From positions 185,969 through 249,968 of the forward strand of contig JAEMGR010000010.1 of the NCBI GenBank assembly GCA_016458225.1: a stretch of 64,000 bases of DNA, written 5' to 3'. Both the position numbers and the translations under genes were made by a program. The stretch comes from Myxococcaceae bacterium JPH2 (lineage in GTDB: Bacteria > Myxococcota > Myxococcia > Myxococcales > Myxococcaceae). Positions 1-12,999 of this stretch are shown here, piece by piece. Within the stretch, counting starts at the first letter, position 1; the number at the start of each line of letters is the position of its first letter. The notes beneath the pieces are model-generated. The model saw only the letters and a list, made by a program, of their open reading frames with translations. It was not told the DNA's origin and searched no databases.

Positions 1-169
1 CCTTCAGCTTCTCGCCCAGGCCCAGGGAATCCCGGACCTCGATGAACATGCCCCGCGCACTGATGTTGCGACCGATTCCCCGCATCATTCCGTCCTGGGT
101 GGACAGATACACGGTGAAAACCTTGTCGAACCGCAGGTGGGTGCGGCGGTCCTGCTGACGCTCGTTCAC
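1..169 (-). CDS. PilZ-domain protein, N-terminal fragment
   Basis: Only the first 56 codons are inside the window; the gene runs off the left edge. Translation from the GTG at 169 begins VNERQQDRRTHLRFDK and continues with a typical PilZ start: an RR pair before the first strand, then a G-R-N-I-S-A-R-G-M-F segment, matching the second conserved PilZ motif. PilZ domains bind cyclic di-GMP and are abundant in myxobacteria, where they affect motility and development. A GGAGG ribosome binding site lies about 8 bases upstream of the GTG. Whether a second domain follows cannot be seen. Confidence 0.75.
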   Translation of the reverse strand, partial: MNERQQDRRTHLRFDKVFTVYLSTQDGMMRGIGRNISARGMFIEVRDSLGLGEKLK

Positions 170-344
170 GCGGGGTGCCTCCAGAAACAGGAAGTGACAG
201 GCACACCCTACATGGTAGCCACATGTAGGCAATTTATTCACCTGTCGCTACCCGCCCTCACCTCCCCGGAAAGGGCTGCCGCACGGCCGCCGGGGGTGGC
301 AGCATCCGAGGTCCCAACCCCCTGTTTCCTGGAGTCGCATCACC

Positions 345-980
345 GTGAATCGCTTCCTGGTTGCCGCCGCTGTCCTGCTGCCCGCGCTTGCCCTGGCCGA
401 TGTGGACTCCCGCTTCGCGAAGCTGCGCGACGAGTCCGAGCCGCTGGGGGGGCTGGGCGCGTTCCTGGAGAAGTACGTGGGCGAGTGCGAGGGCGCGCTC
501 GTGGACCCGCAGTGCAAGTCGCAGGCGGAGGCCTTCCGCAAGAAGTACCAGGGCAAGCGGCTGTACATGATCGTCACCGAGGACGACGCCAGCATGCTGT
601 CCCCGGGCGCCTTCAACCCCGGCACCAACGAGTACCTCATCAACATCACGCCCTTCTTCGGGGCCGGGAAGTACGCGCTCACGCACGGCGCGCCGAAGAA
701 GACGGATGCGCAGGGCAACCCGGTGCTGCCGCTGCTGTCGGTGAGCGGCACGGCGCCGGAGATGTGGAACGGCGGGACGTTCTCCCGGATGTTCTCCATG
801 CGCGGCGTGCGGGCGCAGGTCGTCTTCTCGCCGCAGGGCGTGTGGGCCCTCCCCAAGAAGGGCGGCGGGAAGATCTACGGCGTCAACGCGCGCATCGAGT
901 CCATCCTGGTGACGGAGGGCCGCACCGGCGAGCAGTTCGGCCTGTGGCTCAACGGCAAGGACGCGCAGGTTCGCCGCTAG
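345..980 (+). CDS. Secreted protein of unknown function
   Basis: This encodes 211 residues from a GTG start with GGAG 10 bases upstream. The N-terminus is a clear Sec signal peptide (MNRFLVAAAVLLPALALA, cleavage expected before DVDS), so the protein is probably periplasmic or secreted. The mature part has two cysteines (in GECEG and DPQCKSQ) that could form a disulphide, and no transmembrane segment. I recognise no domain. It is a single-gene unit facing the HtrA-like protease gene tail to tail. Confidence 0.7.
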   Translation: MNRFLVAAAVLLPALALADVDSRFAKLRDESEPLGGLGAFLEKYVGECEGALVDPQCKSQAEAFRKKYQGKRLYMIVTEDDASMLSPGAFNPGTNEYLINITPFFGAGKYALTHGAPKKTDAQGNPVLPLLSVSGTAPEMWNGGTFSRMFSMRGVRAQVVFSPQGVWALPKKGGGKIYGVNARIESILVTEGRTGEQFGLWLNGKDAQVRR

Positions 981-1004
981 GCACGACGGGGCGTCAGCGG
1001 GCGA
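971..1004. terminator. Hairpin spanning two convergent stop codons
   Basis: TCGCCGCT (971-978) pairs with AGCGGGCGA (996-1004) apart from one bulged base. The structure includes the TAG stop of the rightward gene and the last codons of the leftward protease gene. There is no T-tract. It is a candidate bidirectional terminator; similar structures occur at the other convergent pairs of the window. Confidence 0.35.
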
Positions 1005-2526
1005 TGGCGATGTACTGAAGCACCGTGCCCCGCTGCACCCTCAGGAGGATGCTGGCGCCCGCGCTGCCCCGCTCCAATGCGGCGCGGACTCCCGCGGCAT
1101 CCTTCACGCGGCGCCGGTTCACCTCGGTCACCACGTCGCCCGCGCGCAGCCCGGCCTGCTCCGCCGCGCTGCGCGGCAGCACGCCGGACACGAGCGCGCC
1201 CGTCCAGGCCTCGTAGCCCAGCGGCGCCGCCACCTCGGGCGTCAAGTCCCGCAGGAGGAGCCCCACGTCATTGGCGCTGCTGCTGGCGCGGTTGGTCAGC
1301 CCCGAGGTTGCCTCCGCCGCGGGGCGCGCCACCAGCCGCACCGTCACGTCCTGGGTGCCAGTGCCGCGCAGGAGCGTCAGCCGCGCCTCGGTGCCCGGCG
1401 CCAACAGCGCCACCTTGCGCAGGAGCTGGAGGTAGCTGCCGATGGGGCGCCCGTTCACCGCCACCAGCCGGTCCCCCGGACGGATGCCCGCCGCCGCGGC
1501 CGGGCTGCCTCGGTAGACGTCCCGCACCATGGGCGCGCGCTGAGCGCCGTTCTCGCCATCCTCGTTGATGACGACGCCCAGCCACCCGCGCTCCAGCTTC
1601 CCGTTCTCGCGCAGGTTGGGCAGCAGGTCCTTCACCAGGTTGATGGGCACCGCGAAGCCGATGCCCTGCCCCTCGCTGATGATGGCCGTGGCCACGCCGA
1701 CGACCTCGCCCTTCATGTTGAAGATCGGCCCGCCGGAGTTGCCGGGGTTGATGAGGGCGTCCGTCTGGATGAAGTCATCGAACTGGCCCACGCCCAGCAC
1801 GCGCTCCTTGGCGGAGATCATCCCGTGCGCCACCGAGTGGTCGAGGCCGAACGGGTTGCCGATGGCCACCACCCAGTCCCCCACCTGAAGCTCGTCCGAG
1901 TCCCCCAGGTAGACGGCCGGCAGCTTGTCCATCTCCGCGCCATTCAGGCGCAGGAGCGCCACGTCGGTGGAGGCATCGCGGCCCACCACCTCGGCGGGGA
2001 ACTCACGGCCGTCCGCCAGGCGCACGGAGATCTGCTGGGCGGTGGAGCCCTCTCGGCCCCCGACCTCCACGCGCGGCGCATCGGGGTTCACCATCGTGCC
2101 CATGGAGGGCGCGCGGGAGTTGGCCACCACGTGGTTGTTGGTCACCACCAGCCCGTCCGGCGTCAGCACCAGCCCGGAGCCCGTGGAGCGCTTCATCCCG
2201 CCTGGGGCCGAGCCCGGACTCACCGCGGTGATGTTCACCACGCCCGCCTCGACGGCGCGGATCAGCGGCGCCAAGGAGGTGGGCGGAACGAAGTTGGGCA
2301 AGCCCGACGAGCCCGGCGCGCGCTCCTGCCAGAGGCCCATGGCGCCCGTCCGCCCGTCTGCTCCCGCCGCGTGGACGCCAATGTAGGTGGCGTGCTCCCG
2401 CGCGCGGGCCTGGAGCCAGGGGGTCAGCGGATCCTCGGCGGCACCCGCCAAGGGAGCGAGCGCCAGCACGAGACACACGGAGAGGAAGCGAGGGTGCACG
2501 GGGCGGAAGCTTACACGGCGAGCCAT
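994..2526 (-). CDS. HtrA/Deg-type periplasmic serine protease with two PDZ domains
   Basis: This encodes 510 residues from the ATG at 2526, chosen over the TTG at 2541 because GAGG sits 9 bases upstream. It has a signal peptide (hydrophobic run about residues 14-29, ending AGAA), then a trypsin-like domain with the full catalytic triad: His132 in TNNHVV, Asp188 in STDVALL and Ser264 in GNSGGP. Two PDZ domains follow (about 300-395 and 415-505). This is the standard S1C architecture and length for periplasmic chaperone-proteases that degrade misfolded envelope proteins. It lies downstream of grpE, a gene of cytoplasmic protein folding. The product name is firm; orthology to DegP, DegQ or DegS specifically is not. 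Confidence 0.9.
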   Translation of the reverse strand: MARRVSFRPVHPRFLSVCLVLALAPLAGAAEDPLTPWLQARAREHATYIGVHAAGADGRTGAMGLWQERAPGSSGLPNFVPPTSLAPLIRAVEAGVVNITAVSPGSAPGGMKRSTGSGLVLTPDGLVVTNNHVVANSRAPSMGTMVNPDAPRVEVGGREGSTAQQISVRLADGREFPAEVVGRDASTDVALLRLNGAEMDKLPAVYLGDSDELQVGDWVVAIGNPFGLDHSVAHGMISAKERVLGVGQFDDFIQTDALINPGNSGGPIFNMKGEVVGVATAIISEGQGIGFAVPINLVKDLLPNLRENGKLERGWLGVVINEDGENGAQRAPMVRDVYRGSPAAAAGIRPGDRLVAVNGRPIGSYLQLLRKVALLAPGTEARLTLLRGTGTQDVTVRLVARPAAEATSGLTNRASSSANDVGLLLRDLTPEVAAPLGYEAWTGALVSGVLPRSAAEQAGLRAGDVVTEVNRRRVKDAAGVRAALERGSAGASILLRVQRGTVLQYIAIAR

Positions 2527-2583
2527 GGCGATCCGCCTCAACAGCGCGCACCGCCGGGCCCTTCCCGGCCGCCGGGTCCACTG

Positions 2584-3186
2584 TCAGGCGTTCGCCGGCG
2601 GGATGTACTTGGCCACCTTCACCCGGGCCGGCCGGATGATCCGGTCCTTCAGGCGGTAGCCCGCCCGCACCTCGGCGACGATTCTCTGGTCGTCCTCGGG
2701 CACGGGGGTGATCTCCATGTCCGCGGCCTCGGCCAGGTTGGGATCGAACGACTGCCCCACCACCTGGAGGCGCTCGATGCCGGCCGCCTGCACCTTGCGC
2801 AGCAGGCTGTCGCGGATCATCCGGACGCCCTGCGCCAACGAGGAGCCGTCCTCGCCGCCCATGCTCAGGGCCCGGTCCAGCTCGTCGATGGCCTCCAGCA
2901 GCGTGACGGCCACATCGCCGCGCTCGACGTCGATCATCCGCTCGCGCTCGCGCGTCAGGCGCTGCTTGAACTCCTCGCGGTCCTTGTTGAGCGCCTGGTA
3001 GGCCCGAGCGAGCTCATCCACGCGGCGGCGCGAGGCGTCCAGGTCGGCCTGGAGCCGCGCCTTCTCCGCATCCACGGCCGGTGCGCCCTCCTTGCCCGGG
3101 ACATCCTGGGCGGGGCCACCCTCGGGGGTGGGGGTCGCGGCCTCGGTGGCCTCCGTCTGCGTGTCGTTGTGCGTGTTGCCGGTCAT
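2584..3186 (-). CDS. grpE: Nucleotide exchange factor GrpE
   Basis: This encodes 200 residues. GrpE is the dimeric cochaperone that releases ADP from DnaK in the cytoplasm. An acidic, disordered N-terminus (to about residue 40) is followed by a long coiled coil (KARLQADLDASRRR and onward) and a beta-sheet head with the family pattern SFDPNLAEA, then R-x-G-Y-R-L-K-D-R-I-I-R-P-A-x-V-K-V at the C-terminus. AGG lies 6 bases upstream of the ATG. It sits between the sigma-1.1-like gene (68 bases upstream) and the HtrA gene (57 bases downstream), all leftward. dnaK, dnaJ and hrcA are not in the window. Confidence 0.95.
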   Translation of the reverse strand: MTGNTHNDTQTEATEAATPTPEGGPAQDVPGKEGAPAVDAEKARLQADLDASRRRVDELARAYQALNKDREEFKQRLTRERERMIDVERGDVAVTLLEAIDELDRALSMGGEDGSSLAQGVRMIRDSLLRKVQAAGIERLQVVGQSFDPNLAEAADMEITPVPEDDQRIVAEVRAGYRLKDRIIRPARVKVAKYIPPANA

Positions 3187-3254
3187 GTCGAACCTATTCG
3201 TGCAATGCTCGAGGGCCGCGCGAACGTAACCGCCGAGGCGGTCGTGTCAACGCG

Positions 3255-3500
3255 CTAGTGCTCGGATGGCGCCGCGGGTGACTCGGCCATGAACCCGTGG
3301 TCCACCTGCCCGGTCACCTCGTCGATGATCTCCACCTGTGCGGCGCGCAGCGAGTAGTACAGCAACCACCGCTCGGCCGCCGTCAGCGTCCCTGCGGGCA
3401 AGGCCTCCTCGATTTCTTGCACCGTGAGCCGCCCCGCCTTCAGCCCCTTGGCGAAGAGGGCCTTGCGGGCCACGTAGCTCCTGCCGATTCGGTTCTCCAC
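3255..3500 (-). CDS. Stand-alone sigma-70 region 1.1-like small protein
   Basis: This encodes 81 residues from a GTG start with a strong GGGAGGAG site 5 bases upstream. Residues 13-60 (KALFAKGLKAGRLTVQEIEE onward, through ALPAG and AQVEIIDEVTG) follow the pattern of region 1.1 of housekeeping sigma factors: a lysine/glycine turn, G-x-L-T-x-x-E-I, a following A-L-P, then a helix and a strand rich in I, E and D. There is no region 1.2, 2, 3 or 4, so it cannot itself be a sigma factor. In the known family, region 1.1 is a DNA mimic that occupies the polymerase channel; a free copy could act similarly, but this is inference. It is flanked by ftsH and grpE. Confidence 0.6.
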   Translation of the reverse strand: MENRIGRSYVARKALFAKGLKAGRLTVQEIEEALPAGTLTAAERWLLYYSLRAAQVEIIDEVTGQVDHGFMAESPAAPSEH

Positions 3501-3552
3501 GGCGACTCCTCCCTTCGGCCTGAAGATAATTTCGCCTGTTGGACGCCGCAGG

Positions 3553-3578
3553 CCGCCGCCGGTTGCAGCCGACGGCGG
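3553..3578 (-). terminator. GC-rich hairpin after the first ftsH
   Basis: Two 10-base arms (3553-3562 and 3569-3578) pair fully, with one G-T wobble, around a 6-base loop, 21 bases past the ftsH stop on the minus strand. There is no T-run after it, so it may be a Rho-type or attenuating structure rather than a true intrinsic terminator. Confidence 0.4.
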
Positions 3579-3598
3579 TCCGGACGGGAGGCAGGCGT

Positions 3599-5647
3599 TC
3601 AGGCGTCGACGGGAGAATCCGAGTGCTGGGTGGGCGGGGTCTCCGGCTCGTTCGGCGCCACCGGGTGGGCCGAGATGACCGCCCGGGCCTCGGGGTGCAG
3701 CAGGCCCCGCTCCGCGATGACCTTGGGTCCCAGGATGGTGATCATCGCGTCCTCCTCGATGACCTCCGTCGCCAGGAGGCGCGCGGCCACGGCCTGCACC
3801 TTGTCGCGGTGCGTGTTGAGCACGTGACGGGCGCGCTCCAGGGCCTCGGCCACCAGCTTGTGCACCTCTTCGTCGATCATCCGCGCGGTCTGCTCGGAGT
3901 AGGAGCGCGTCTCCGGTATGCCCGCCGAGCGCAAGAAGCCCGGCCCGTGCTCGCTGCCCAGCGCCACCGGCCCCAGGCTGCTCATGCCGTAGTCGCGCAC
4001 CATCATCCGCGCGATCTCCGTGGCCTGCTTCAAGTCATTGGAGGCGCCCGTGGAAATCTCTCCCACGAACAGCTCCTCCGCCGCCCGGCCGCCCATCATC
4101 CCCGCCATCTTGTCGCGCAATTCCTCCAGCGACATGAGGTAGCGGTCCTCCAAGGGCAGCGACATGGTGTAGCCCAGCGCCGCCAGTCCGCGAGGGATGA
4201 TGGAGACCTTCGTCACCCGCTCGGCGTAGGGCAGCATCCACCCCACCACCGCGTGGCCGGCTTCGTGGTGCGCGACAATCTCTTTCTCGCGCTCGTTCAT
4301 CCGGCGGTTCTTCTTCTCCAGCCCCGCCACCACGCGCTCGATGGCCTCCTCGAAGTCCGCGCGCATCACCGCGTCGCGGTTGCGCCGGGCCGCGAGCAGC
4401 GCCGCCTCGTTCACCACGTTGGCCAGATCCGCGCCCACGAAGCCCGGCGTGCGCGAGGCAATCACGCGCAGGTCCACGTCCGGCCCCAGCTTCACCCCGT
4501 GCGAGTGGATCTCCAGCACCCGCTCGCGCCCGCGCTTGTCCGGGCGGTCCACCAGCACCTGACGATCGAACCGTCCCGGGCGCATCAGCGCGCTGTCGAG
4601 AATCTCCGGGCGGTTGGTGGCCGCCAGGATGATGAGGCCCGCGCGACTGTCAAAGCCATCCATCTCCGCGAGGAGCTGGTTGAGCGTCTGCTCGCGCTCG
4701 TCATGGCCGCCCGCGATGCCCGCGTTGCGGCTCTTGCCAATGGCATCCAGCTCATCGATGAAGATGATGCAGGGGGCCTTCGCCGTGGCCTGCGCGAAGA
4801 GGTCGCGGACGCGCGCCGCGCCCACGCCCACGAACATCTCCACGAACTCGGAGCCCGAGAGGCTGAAGAAGGGCACTCCGGCCTCGCCCGCCACCGCGCG
4901 CGCCAAGAGCGTCTTGCCCGTGCCCGGCGGCCCCACCAGCAGCACGCCCTTGGGGATGCGTCCGCCCAAGCGCCGGAACTTCTCCGGCGTCTTGAGGAAC
5001 TCGACAATCTCGCGCAGCTCCTCCACCGCCTCGTCCACGCCGGCCACGTCCTTGAAGCCCACGCCCGTGTCCGACTCGGCCTGCACCTTCGCGCGCGTCT
5101 TGCCGAAGCTCATCACGCTCTGGGGGCCCTGGCCGATGCCGCCCGTCATCCGGCGCATCATGAAGCTCCAGAAGAGGATGAGCAGGCCCATGGGCAGCAG
5201 CCAGATCCACAACACCTCGCTGAAGCTGGACTGGGGCACCGCCTCGAACTGGATGCCCTTCTCCTCGAGGAGCGGGATGAGTTCGTCATCGCCCGGGACG
5301 CGGTAGGCCATCCACGGCAGCGCGCTGGGCTCGCTGCGCAGTGTCTTCTGCTCACCGGCCGGCGGCTGGGCGTTCTCCTTGAGGAAGCCCTTCACCCACT
5401 CGTTGGAAATCTGAACGCGACTGAACTGCCCGTTCTCGATGGCGTCGCGCAGTTGGCTGTAGCTCACGCGCCGCACGCCCGCGTCCTGGAAGACATTGCG
5501 GAACAGCAAGAATCCCAGGACCAGCAACAGGATGTAGCCCAGTGGCGAGCCAAACTTGAACCCGCCGCGCGTTGGCGTGGGTTTGTCTGGCTTCTTTCCA
5601 CGGGGCCCCATCCCTGGCGGCAGATCCTGTGGCTTCATCGTCGGCAC
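3599..5647 (-). CDS. ftsH: ATP-dependent zinc metalloprotease FtsH (first copy)
   Basis: This encodes 682 residues. The GTG at 5647 is chosen because GGAGG lies 6 bases upstream; the ATG 3 codons later has poorer spacing. It is an inner-membrane AAA+ protease with two transmembrane helices (about residues 33-49 and 146-163) bracketing a periplasmic segment. Then come Walker A GPPGTGKT (239-246), Walker [10 protein letters not shown], the second region of homology around ATNRPEILD, and the zinc site HEAGH (461-465). All key residues are present, so it should be active. A second, divergent ftsH lies at 40312-42228. This copy heads the leftward set with the sigma-1.1-like gene, grpE and the HtrA gene. 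Confidence 0.95.
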   Translation of the reverse strand: MPTMKPQDLPPGMGPRGKKPDKPTPTRGGFKFGSPLGYILLLVLGFLLFRNVFQDAGVRRVSYSQLRDAIENGQFSRVQISNEWVKGFLKENAQPPAGEQKTLRSEPSALPWMAYRVPGDDELIPLLEEKGIQFEAVPQSSFSEVLWIWLLPMGLLILFWSFMMRRMTGGIGQGPQSVMSFGKTRAKVQAESDTGVGFKDVAGVDEAVEELREIVEFLKTPEKFRRLGGRIPKGVLLVGPPGTGKTLLARAVAGEAGVPFFSLSGSEFVEMFVGVGAARVRDLFAQATAKAPCIIFIDELDAIGKSRNAGIAGGHDEREQTLNQLLAEMDGFDSRAGLIILAATNRPEILDSALMRPGRFDRQVLVDRPDKRGRERVLEIHSHGVKLGPDVDLRVIASRTPGFVGADLANVVNEAALLAARRNRDAVMRADFEEAIERVVAGLEKKNRRMNEREKEIVAHHEAGHAVVGWMLPYAERVTKVSIIPRGLAALGYTMSLPLEDRYLMSLEELRDKMAGMMGGRAAEELFVGEISTGASNDLKQATEIARMMVRDYGMSSLGPVALGSEHGPGFLRSAGIPETRSYSEQTARMIDEEVHKLVAEALERARHVLNTHRDKVQAVAARLLATEVIEEDAMITILGPKVIAERGLLHPEARAVISAHPVAPNEPETPPTQHSDSPVDA

Positions 5648-5791
5648 GCTTGGCCTCCCCCGCCCCCCAACACGCACGCGACCCATGTCGCGCGACGTCC
5701 CCACCTGACTGGCGAAAGATGATCACCCCGGCCGGCCCGTCAACCGGAACGCCCCACGGCCTGTTCGGGATGTCCGTGCGCCAACGTCCGT

Positions 5792-6709
5792 TCAGCGGCA
5801 ATCGACTCGGACCAGGGGCTGGCCAGTGAACTCACTGCCCAGCAGATAGCCCCGGCCATCCGGCAGGAAGGCCACCGCCTCCGCCTGGGCCTGGCTCGCG
5901 CCGGGCACTTCCACCACGTCGCCGTGCACCAGCTCCTCCAGGCTCGTGGCCCCGGGGCGCCGCACCTCCCAGACGCGGGAGTAGGTGCGCACCAGCATCC
6001 GCTGCCCGTCACGATGGAGGTCCGCCGCGGTGGAGCGATGGTCTCCGCCGGGCGCGTGCAGCGTCCCCAGCTTCGTTGCCAGCGTGACGCTGTCCGGGCG
6101 CAATCCGTCGAGGGCGAACACCTCGCCCAAGGACTTGCGCGTCTTGGTGATGACCGCGAGCCGCCCCGTCTGCTGCTCGATGACGAGCGACTCGGCGTCG
6201 TGCGAGCCGTCTGGATAACGGAACGACAGGGTCTCCACCGCCAGCGTCGCGTTCCCGAGCACCTCCGGCTCCGGCAGGCGATACAGCCGCACCTCCCGAC
6301 GGAACCCGAAGTTGTCGCCCGTGTCCGCCAGCCAGATGCAGGGGCGCGCGTCGCCCGGAGCACACGGACCCACCGCCACGTCCTCGATGTCCCGAGACTC
6401 CGCGCCCGTGAGCGTCACCCGCGCGAGCACCTGCCCGGCCTCGTTGATCGCGAACACCTCGAACGCGTTCCCCGAGTCATTGTGCGCCCAGAAGACACCC
6501 GGGTGGCGCTGGCTGGCGGCCAGGCCGGACAGCTCCGGCAGCTCGGGCGGGACGGCGCCAGTGCGGTGCGGCTCGCCATAGTGGAGACAGCCCGGGAGCC
6601 CCTCGGCCGCGACGGTGCCAGCGTCCAAGCCGGAGACCGAGGGAGGGCGCGTGCAGGCGCTCCCCGCCAGAGACAGCACGCACCCGACGACGACGCCCGC
6701 GCGCCGCAC
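5792..6709 (-). CDS. Putative lipoprotein with beta-propeller-like repeats
   Basis: This encodes 305 residues from a GTG one base after the NUDIX stop codon, implying translational coupling; longer upstream starts would overlap that gene. The N-terminus (VRRAGVVVGCVLSLAGSAC) looks like a lipoprotein signal, although the lipobox is not ideal. The body has repeated short blades with D-S-G-N-A, D-I-E-D-V, W-L-A-D-T-G-D-N and Y-P-D-G-S-H-D-A-E-S-L, patterns typical of calcium- or sugar-associated beta-propeller proteins of unknown function. No catalytic motif was recognised. The product may be surface exposed. Confidence 0.65.
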   Translation of the reverse strand: MRRAGVVVGCVLSLAGSACTRPPSVSGLDAGTVAAEGLPGCLHYGEPHRTGAVPPELPELSGLAASQRHPGVFWAHNDSGNAFEVFAINEAGQVLARVTLTGAESRDIEDVAVGPCAPGDARPCIWLADTGDNFGFRREVRLYRLPEPEVLGNATLAVETLSFRYPDGSHDAESLVIEQQTGRLAVITKTRKSLGEVFALDGLRPDSVTLATKLGTLHAPGGDHRSTAADLHRDGQRMLVRTYSRVWEVRRPGATSLEELVHGDVVEVPGASQAQAEAVAFLPDGRGYLLGSEFTGQPLVRVDCR

Positions 6710-6710
6710 C

Positions 6711-7118
6711 TCAGGAATCCAGGTCGAGCAGCTTGGCGAGTGTCTTCGCGTCGGCGTCCGGGAATCGATACTGAGACATCTCGTCCAACCCGACCCAGCG
6801 GTGATCGTGCACCCGCAGGTGCTGGATGGGAGTGCGAGCGTCACTCAGCCGACAGTGGAACACGCGGAAGTCGATGTCATAGGTCGGGTACTCGTGGCGG
6901 GTGTGCATCGCCTGGTCGAGCACCTCGATGTCCACGCCCATCTCCTCGCGAAGCTCGCGGGCGAGCGCCTCGGCATCGTCCTCGCCCTCCTCCACGCGAC
7001 CGCCCGGGAACTCCCACAAGAGGGGCAGCGACGCCTTGGGGGGTCGCTGGGTGATGAGGTAGCGCCCCTCATCGTTCTGGAGCATCGCGCCGACGACGCG
7101 GACGTGACGGCGGGCCAT
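6711..7118 (-). CDS. NUDIX hydrolase, MutT-like
   Basis: This encodes 135 residues from the ATG at 7118 (GAGGAG 6 bases upstream). A perfect NUDIX box is present: G-R-V-E-E-G-E, seven residues, then R-E-L-R-E-E-M-G-V, which binds the metal-pyrophosphate. The family cleaves nucleoside diphosphate-linked compounds; small proteins of this shape often remove oxidised or non-canonical nucleoside triphosphates (MutT/NudG type), but the substrate cannot be told from sequence. The lipoprotein gene follows one base after its stop. Confidence 0.85.
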   Translation of the reverse strand: MARRHVRVVGAMLQNDEGRYLITQRPPKASLPLLWEFPGGRVEEGEDDAEALARELREEMGVDIEVLDQAMHTRHEYPTYDIDFRVFHCRLSDARTPIQHLRVHDHRWVGLDEMSQYRFPDADAKTLAKLLDLDS

Positions 7119-7467
7119 TCGCATCTCCTCACGTGGAACGGGGAGCGGCGGACTAGCACACCCCCGCATACCTCGCCAATGCCTCTCCCACCCGAGCACC
7201 GTGTCCACGACTCGCGACAACCGCCACCCCAGGGCGCCTCGGGCCGCGGGGCATCCCAGGCGAGCGAGCGGGCCCACCATTCCTACCTCGGAGGTCGTAT
7301 CAGACGGTCAGGATGGCGGACTTGCCCTCTCCGGCCGCTCCCGGAACGCCCCAGGCCATCGGCCGACGGGGCGCCCCCTTCCGGTCCCCGCCCGGGGCGT
7401 CGTCCTGGGTCCTGGGCGTGTAGGTTTCGGGGTGACGGAACGGCCAGATGGCGCCATGCTCGGGCCC
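7119..7467. other. Non-coding stretch, no clear feature
   Basis: These 349 bases separate the divergent NUDIX and HTH genes. Short open frames occur on both strands but none has a good ribosome binding site or protein-like composition. Promoters for both flanking genes are expected here; I could not identify convincing -35/-10 pairs. Confidence 0.4.
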
Positions 7468-7704
7468 ATGACGACGAGTCGCAGAGAGCGGGCCGAGGCA
7501 CTGGGCTCGACGCTGAAGGCGGCACGGCAACAGGCCGGGCTCTCCATGGAAGAAGTCGCCGAGTACCTGGAACTCCCCGTGGAAGTCCTCGCCCGGGTGG
7601 AGCGCGGGGTGATGGTGCCGACCATCCCCACGCTGACGCGCCTGTGTGTGTTGCTGAAGCTTGACCCGGACGCGTTGCCGGACCTGCCTGAGCTGAGCGA
7701 CTGA
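7468..7704 (+). CDS. Small XRE-type helix-turn-helix regulator
   Basis: This encodes 78 residues, almost entirely one Cro/C1-type DNA-binding domain: L-K-A-A-R-Q-Q-A-G-L-S-M-E-E-V-A-E-Y-L for helices 1-2, then V-L-A-R-V-E-R-G-V-M-V-P-T-I-P-T-L for the recognition helix and the following turn. The start is uncertain: ATG at 7456 would add four residues, and neither ATG has a strong ribosome binding site. It lies 115 bases upstream of a large Ser/Thr kinase gene in the same direction, so it may regulate that unit. Confidence 0.75.
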   Translation: MTTSRRERAEALGSTLKAARQQAGLSMEEVAEYLELPVEVLARVERGVMVPTIPTLTRLCVLLKLDPDALPDLPELSD

Positions 7705-7819
7705 GTCCACCCCGGCCCCGGAGTGTGCGTGCTCACGCACCCTGGGGCCGCATCGCGAGTGGACCCAGACGCCCGGGGCGTGTTCATCGAAGAAACGCCC
7801 CCACCGACCGTTCTGCTCC

Positions 7820-11646
<3,827 letters not shown>

Positions 11647-11650
<4 letters not shown>

Positions 11651-12975
11651 ACAACCGTCGGCCGCCGTTCCCAGACGAGACAGCCTCCCTCACGGACTCC
11701 GAGCCCGAGCTCTCGCTCTACGGTGACGAGTTGGAGCCCGGCGCGCGCGTGGGCCCTTGGATTGTCGAGGCCCGTGTCCATCCCGGGCTCACCGCGTGGC
11801 TGTACCGCGCCAGGCATGAGCGAACGCGAGAACTCGCGGCGCTGAAGGTGGTGCGCTCGCGCTACTCGATGGCGAGCGAAGTGCTCCGCCGCTTTCAGCA
11901 AGAGGCCGACACGCTCCGCGCACTGCTCCACCCGCACATCGTCGAGGTACGCGAATCCGGCGAGCTGTCGGACGGACGACCGTGGTTGGCGATGGAGTGG
12001 CTGGAGGGCGGGAGCCTGGACGCATGGCTCGCGCACCGGGGCCCCTTCTCGCTCGCGGAGGCACTGACCGTGCTGGAGGAACTGGGCGACGCGCTACAGC
12101 TCGCCCATGCGCAGGGCGTCCTGCACCGCGACCTGAAGGCCCAGAACGTGATGATGGTCCCTCAGCCCGAGGGCTTCCGCGTGAAGCTCGTGGACTTTGG
12201 CATCGCCCAGGTTCGCGCGCGCGGAGGCAGCCAGGGATTGACCTCGGAGGGCGCGGTGCTCGGGACGCCCTCGGCCATGGCGCCGGAGCAGATTCGCGGG
12301 CAGGCCGTGGACGCTCGCACGGATCAGTACGCGCTGGGCGTCCTGCTCTACCAGCTCCTCACGGGACGACTGCCCTTCTCGGGCACGAGCGCGGTGGAGT
12401 TGGAGGAGCAGCACCTGCACGCGCCGGCGCCGCGACTGGGTGAGCACGTGAAGGCTCCCACGGGCGTGTGTGAAGCAGCGCGCCGAGCCATGGCCAAGCG
12501 CCCCGAGGAGCGATTCCCAGACGTGGCCACGTTCCTGGGCGCACTGCGAGCGGCGCTCGGGCACGAAGCCCCACGTTCCACCACGCCCTGGGTGGCAGCG
12601 ATGTTCGTGGACGTGCGCTTCCCCGAAGGGACCGAGGATCCCTCCGACGCGGCGATGGACGCGCGAGATGCCGCCGTGGACCACGTGCGCAATACCCTCC
12701 TCGCGGCGGGTTGGACGCTGAAAGCCGAGAGCAGCAATGCCATCCTCGCTCGGAGCGCCCTCCCATCGAGCACGCCCGCGACGCACGCGGCCGTGCGAAC
12801 CCTGGCCGAGCGAGCCCTGGCCGGGGCCCTCCGCGAAGCCGGCGCCTGGGCCGAGGTGCACCTCTACGCTGACGTCGCGCGCGACACGCCACGGGACCTG
12901 GAGCAGTGGGCCACGGGAGGAGGGAGCGCGGGCGCGCTGCAATTCGGCCCTGGACTCATTCCTGAGTCGACGTGA
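11647..12975 (+). CDS. Second Ser/Thr protein kinase with unusual glycine loop and C-terminal extension
   Basis: This encodes 442 residues, translationally coupled to the preceding kinase by ATGA. The catalytic segments HRDLKAQN (160-167), DFG (183-185) and APEQ are present with Lys67 in AALKVV. The nucleotide-binding loop (RVHPGLTAWLYRA) lacks the normal G-x-G-x-x-G, so ATP binding may be altered. About 130 residues follow the kinase domain, starting TPWVAAMFVDVRFPEG; this resembles an eroded nucleotide-cyclase homology domain without metal-binding aspartates. No transmembrane segment is seen. It may be an auxiliary kinase or a pseudokinase-like partner of the upstream protein. Confidence 0.8.
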
Positions 12976-12999
12976 GCGACCCTCACTTCACTTCTCAGC
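12962..12999. terminator. Nested inverted repeats between convergent genes
   Basis: CTGAG (12962-12966) pairs with CTCAG (12995-12999), and GTGAG (12972-12976) with CTCAC (12982-12986). The structure covers both stop codons of the kinase and efflux genes, which are only 12 bases apart. There is no T-tract; a compact bidirectional terminator is possible. Confidence 0.3.

Noticed and set aside
3539-5722. Open frame of about 730 codons antisense to the first ftsH
   Set aside because: The ftsH frame has all catalytic motifs; the antisense product has a shadow composition and no start signal.
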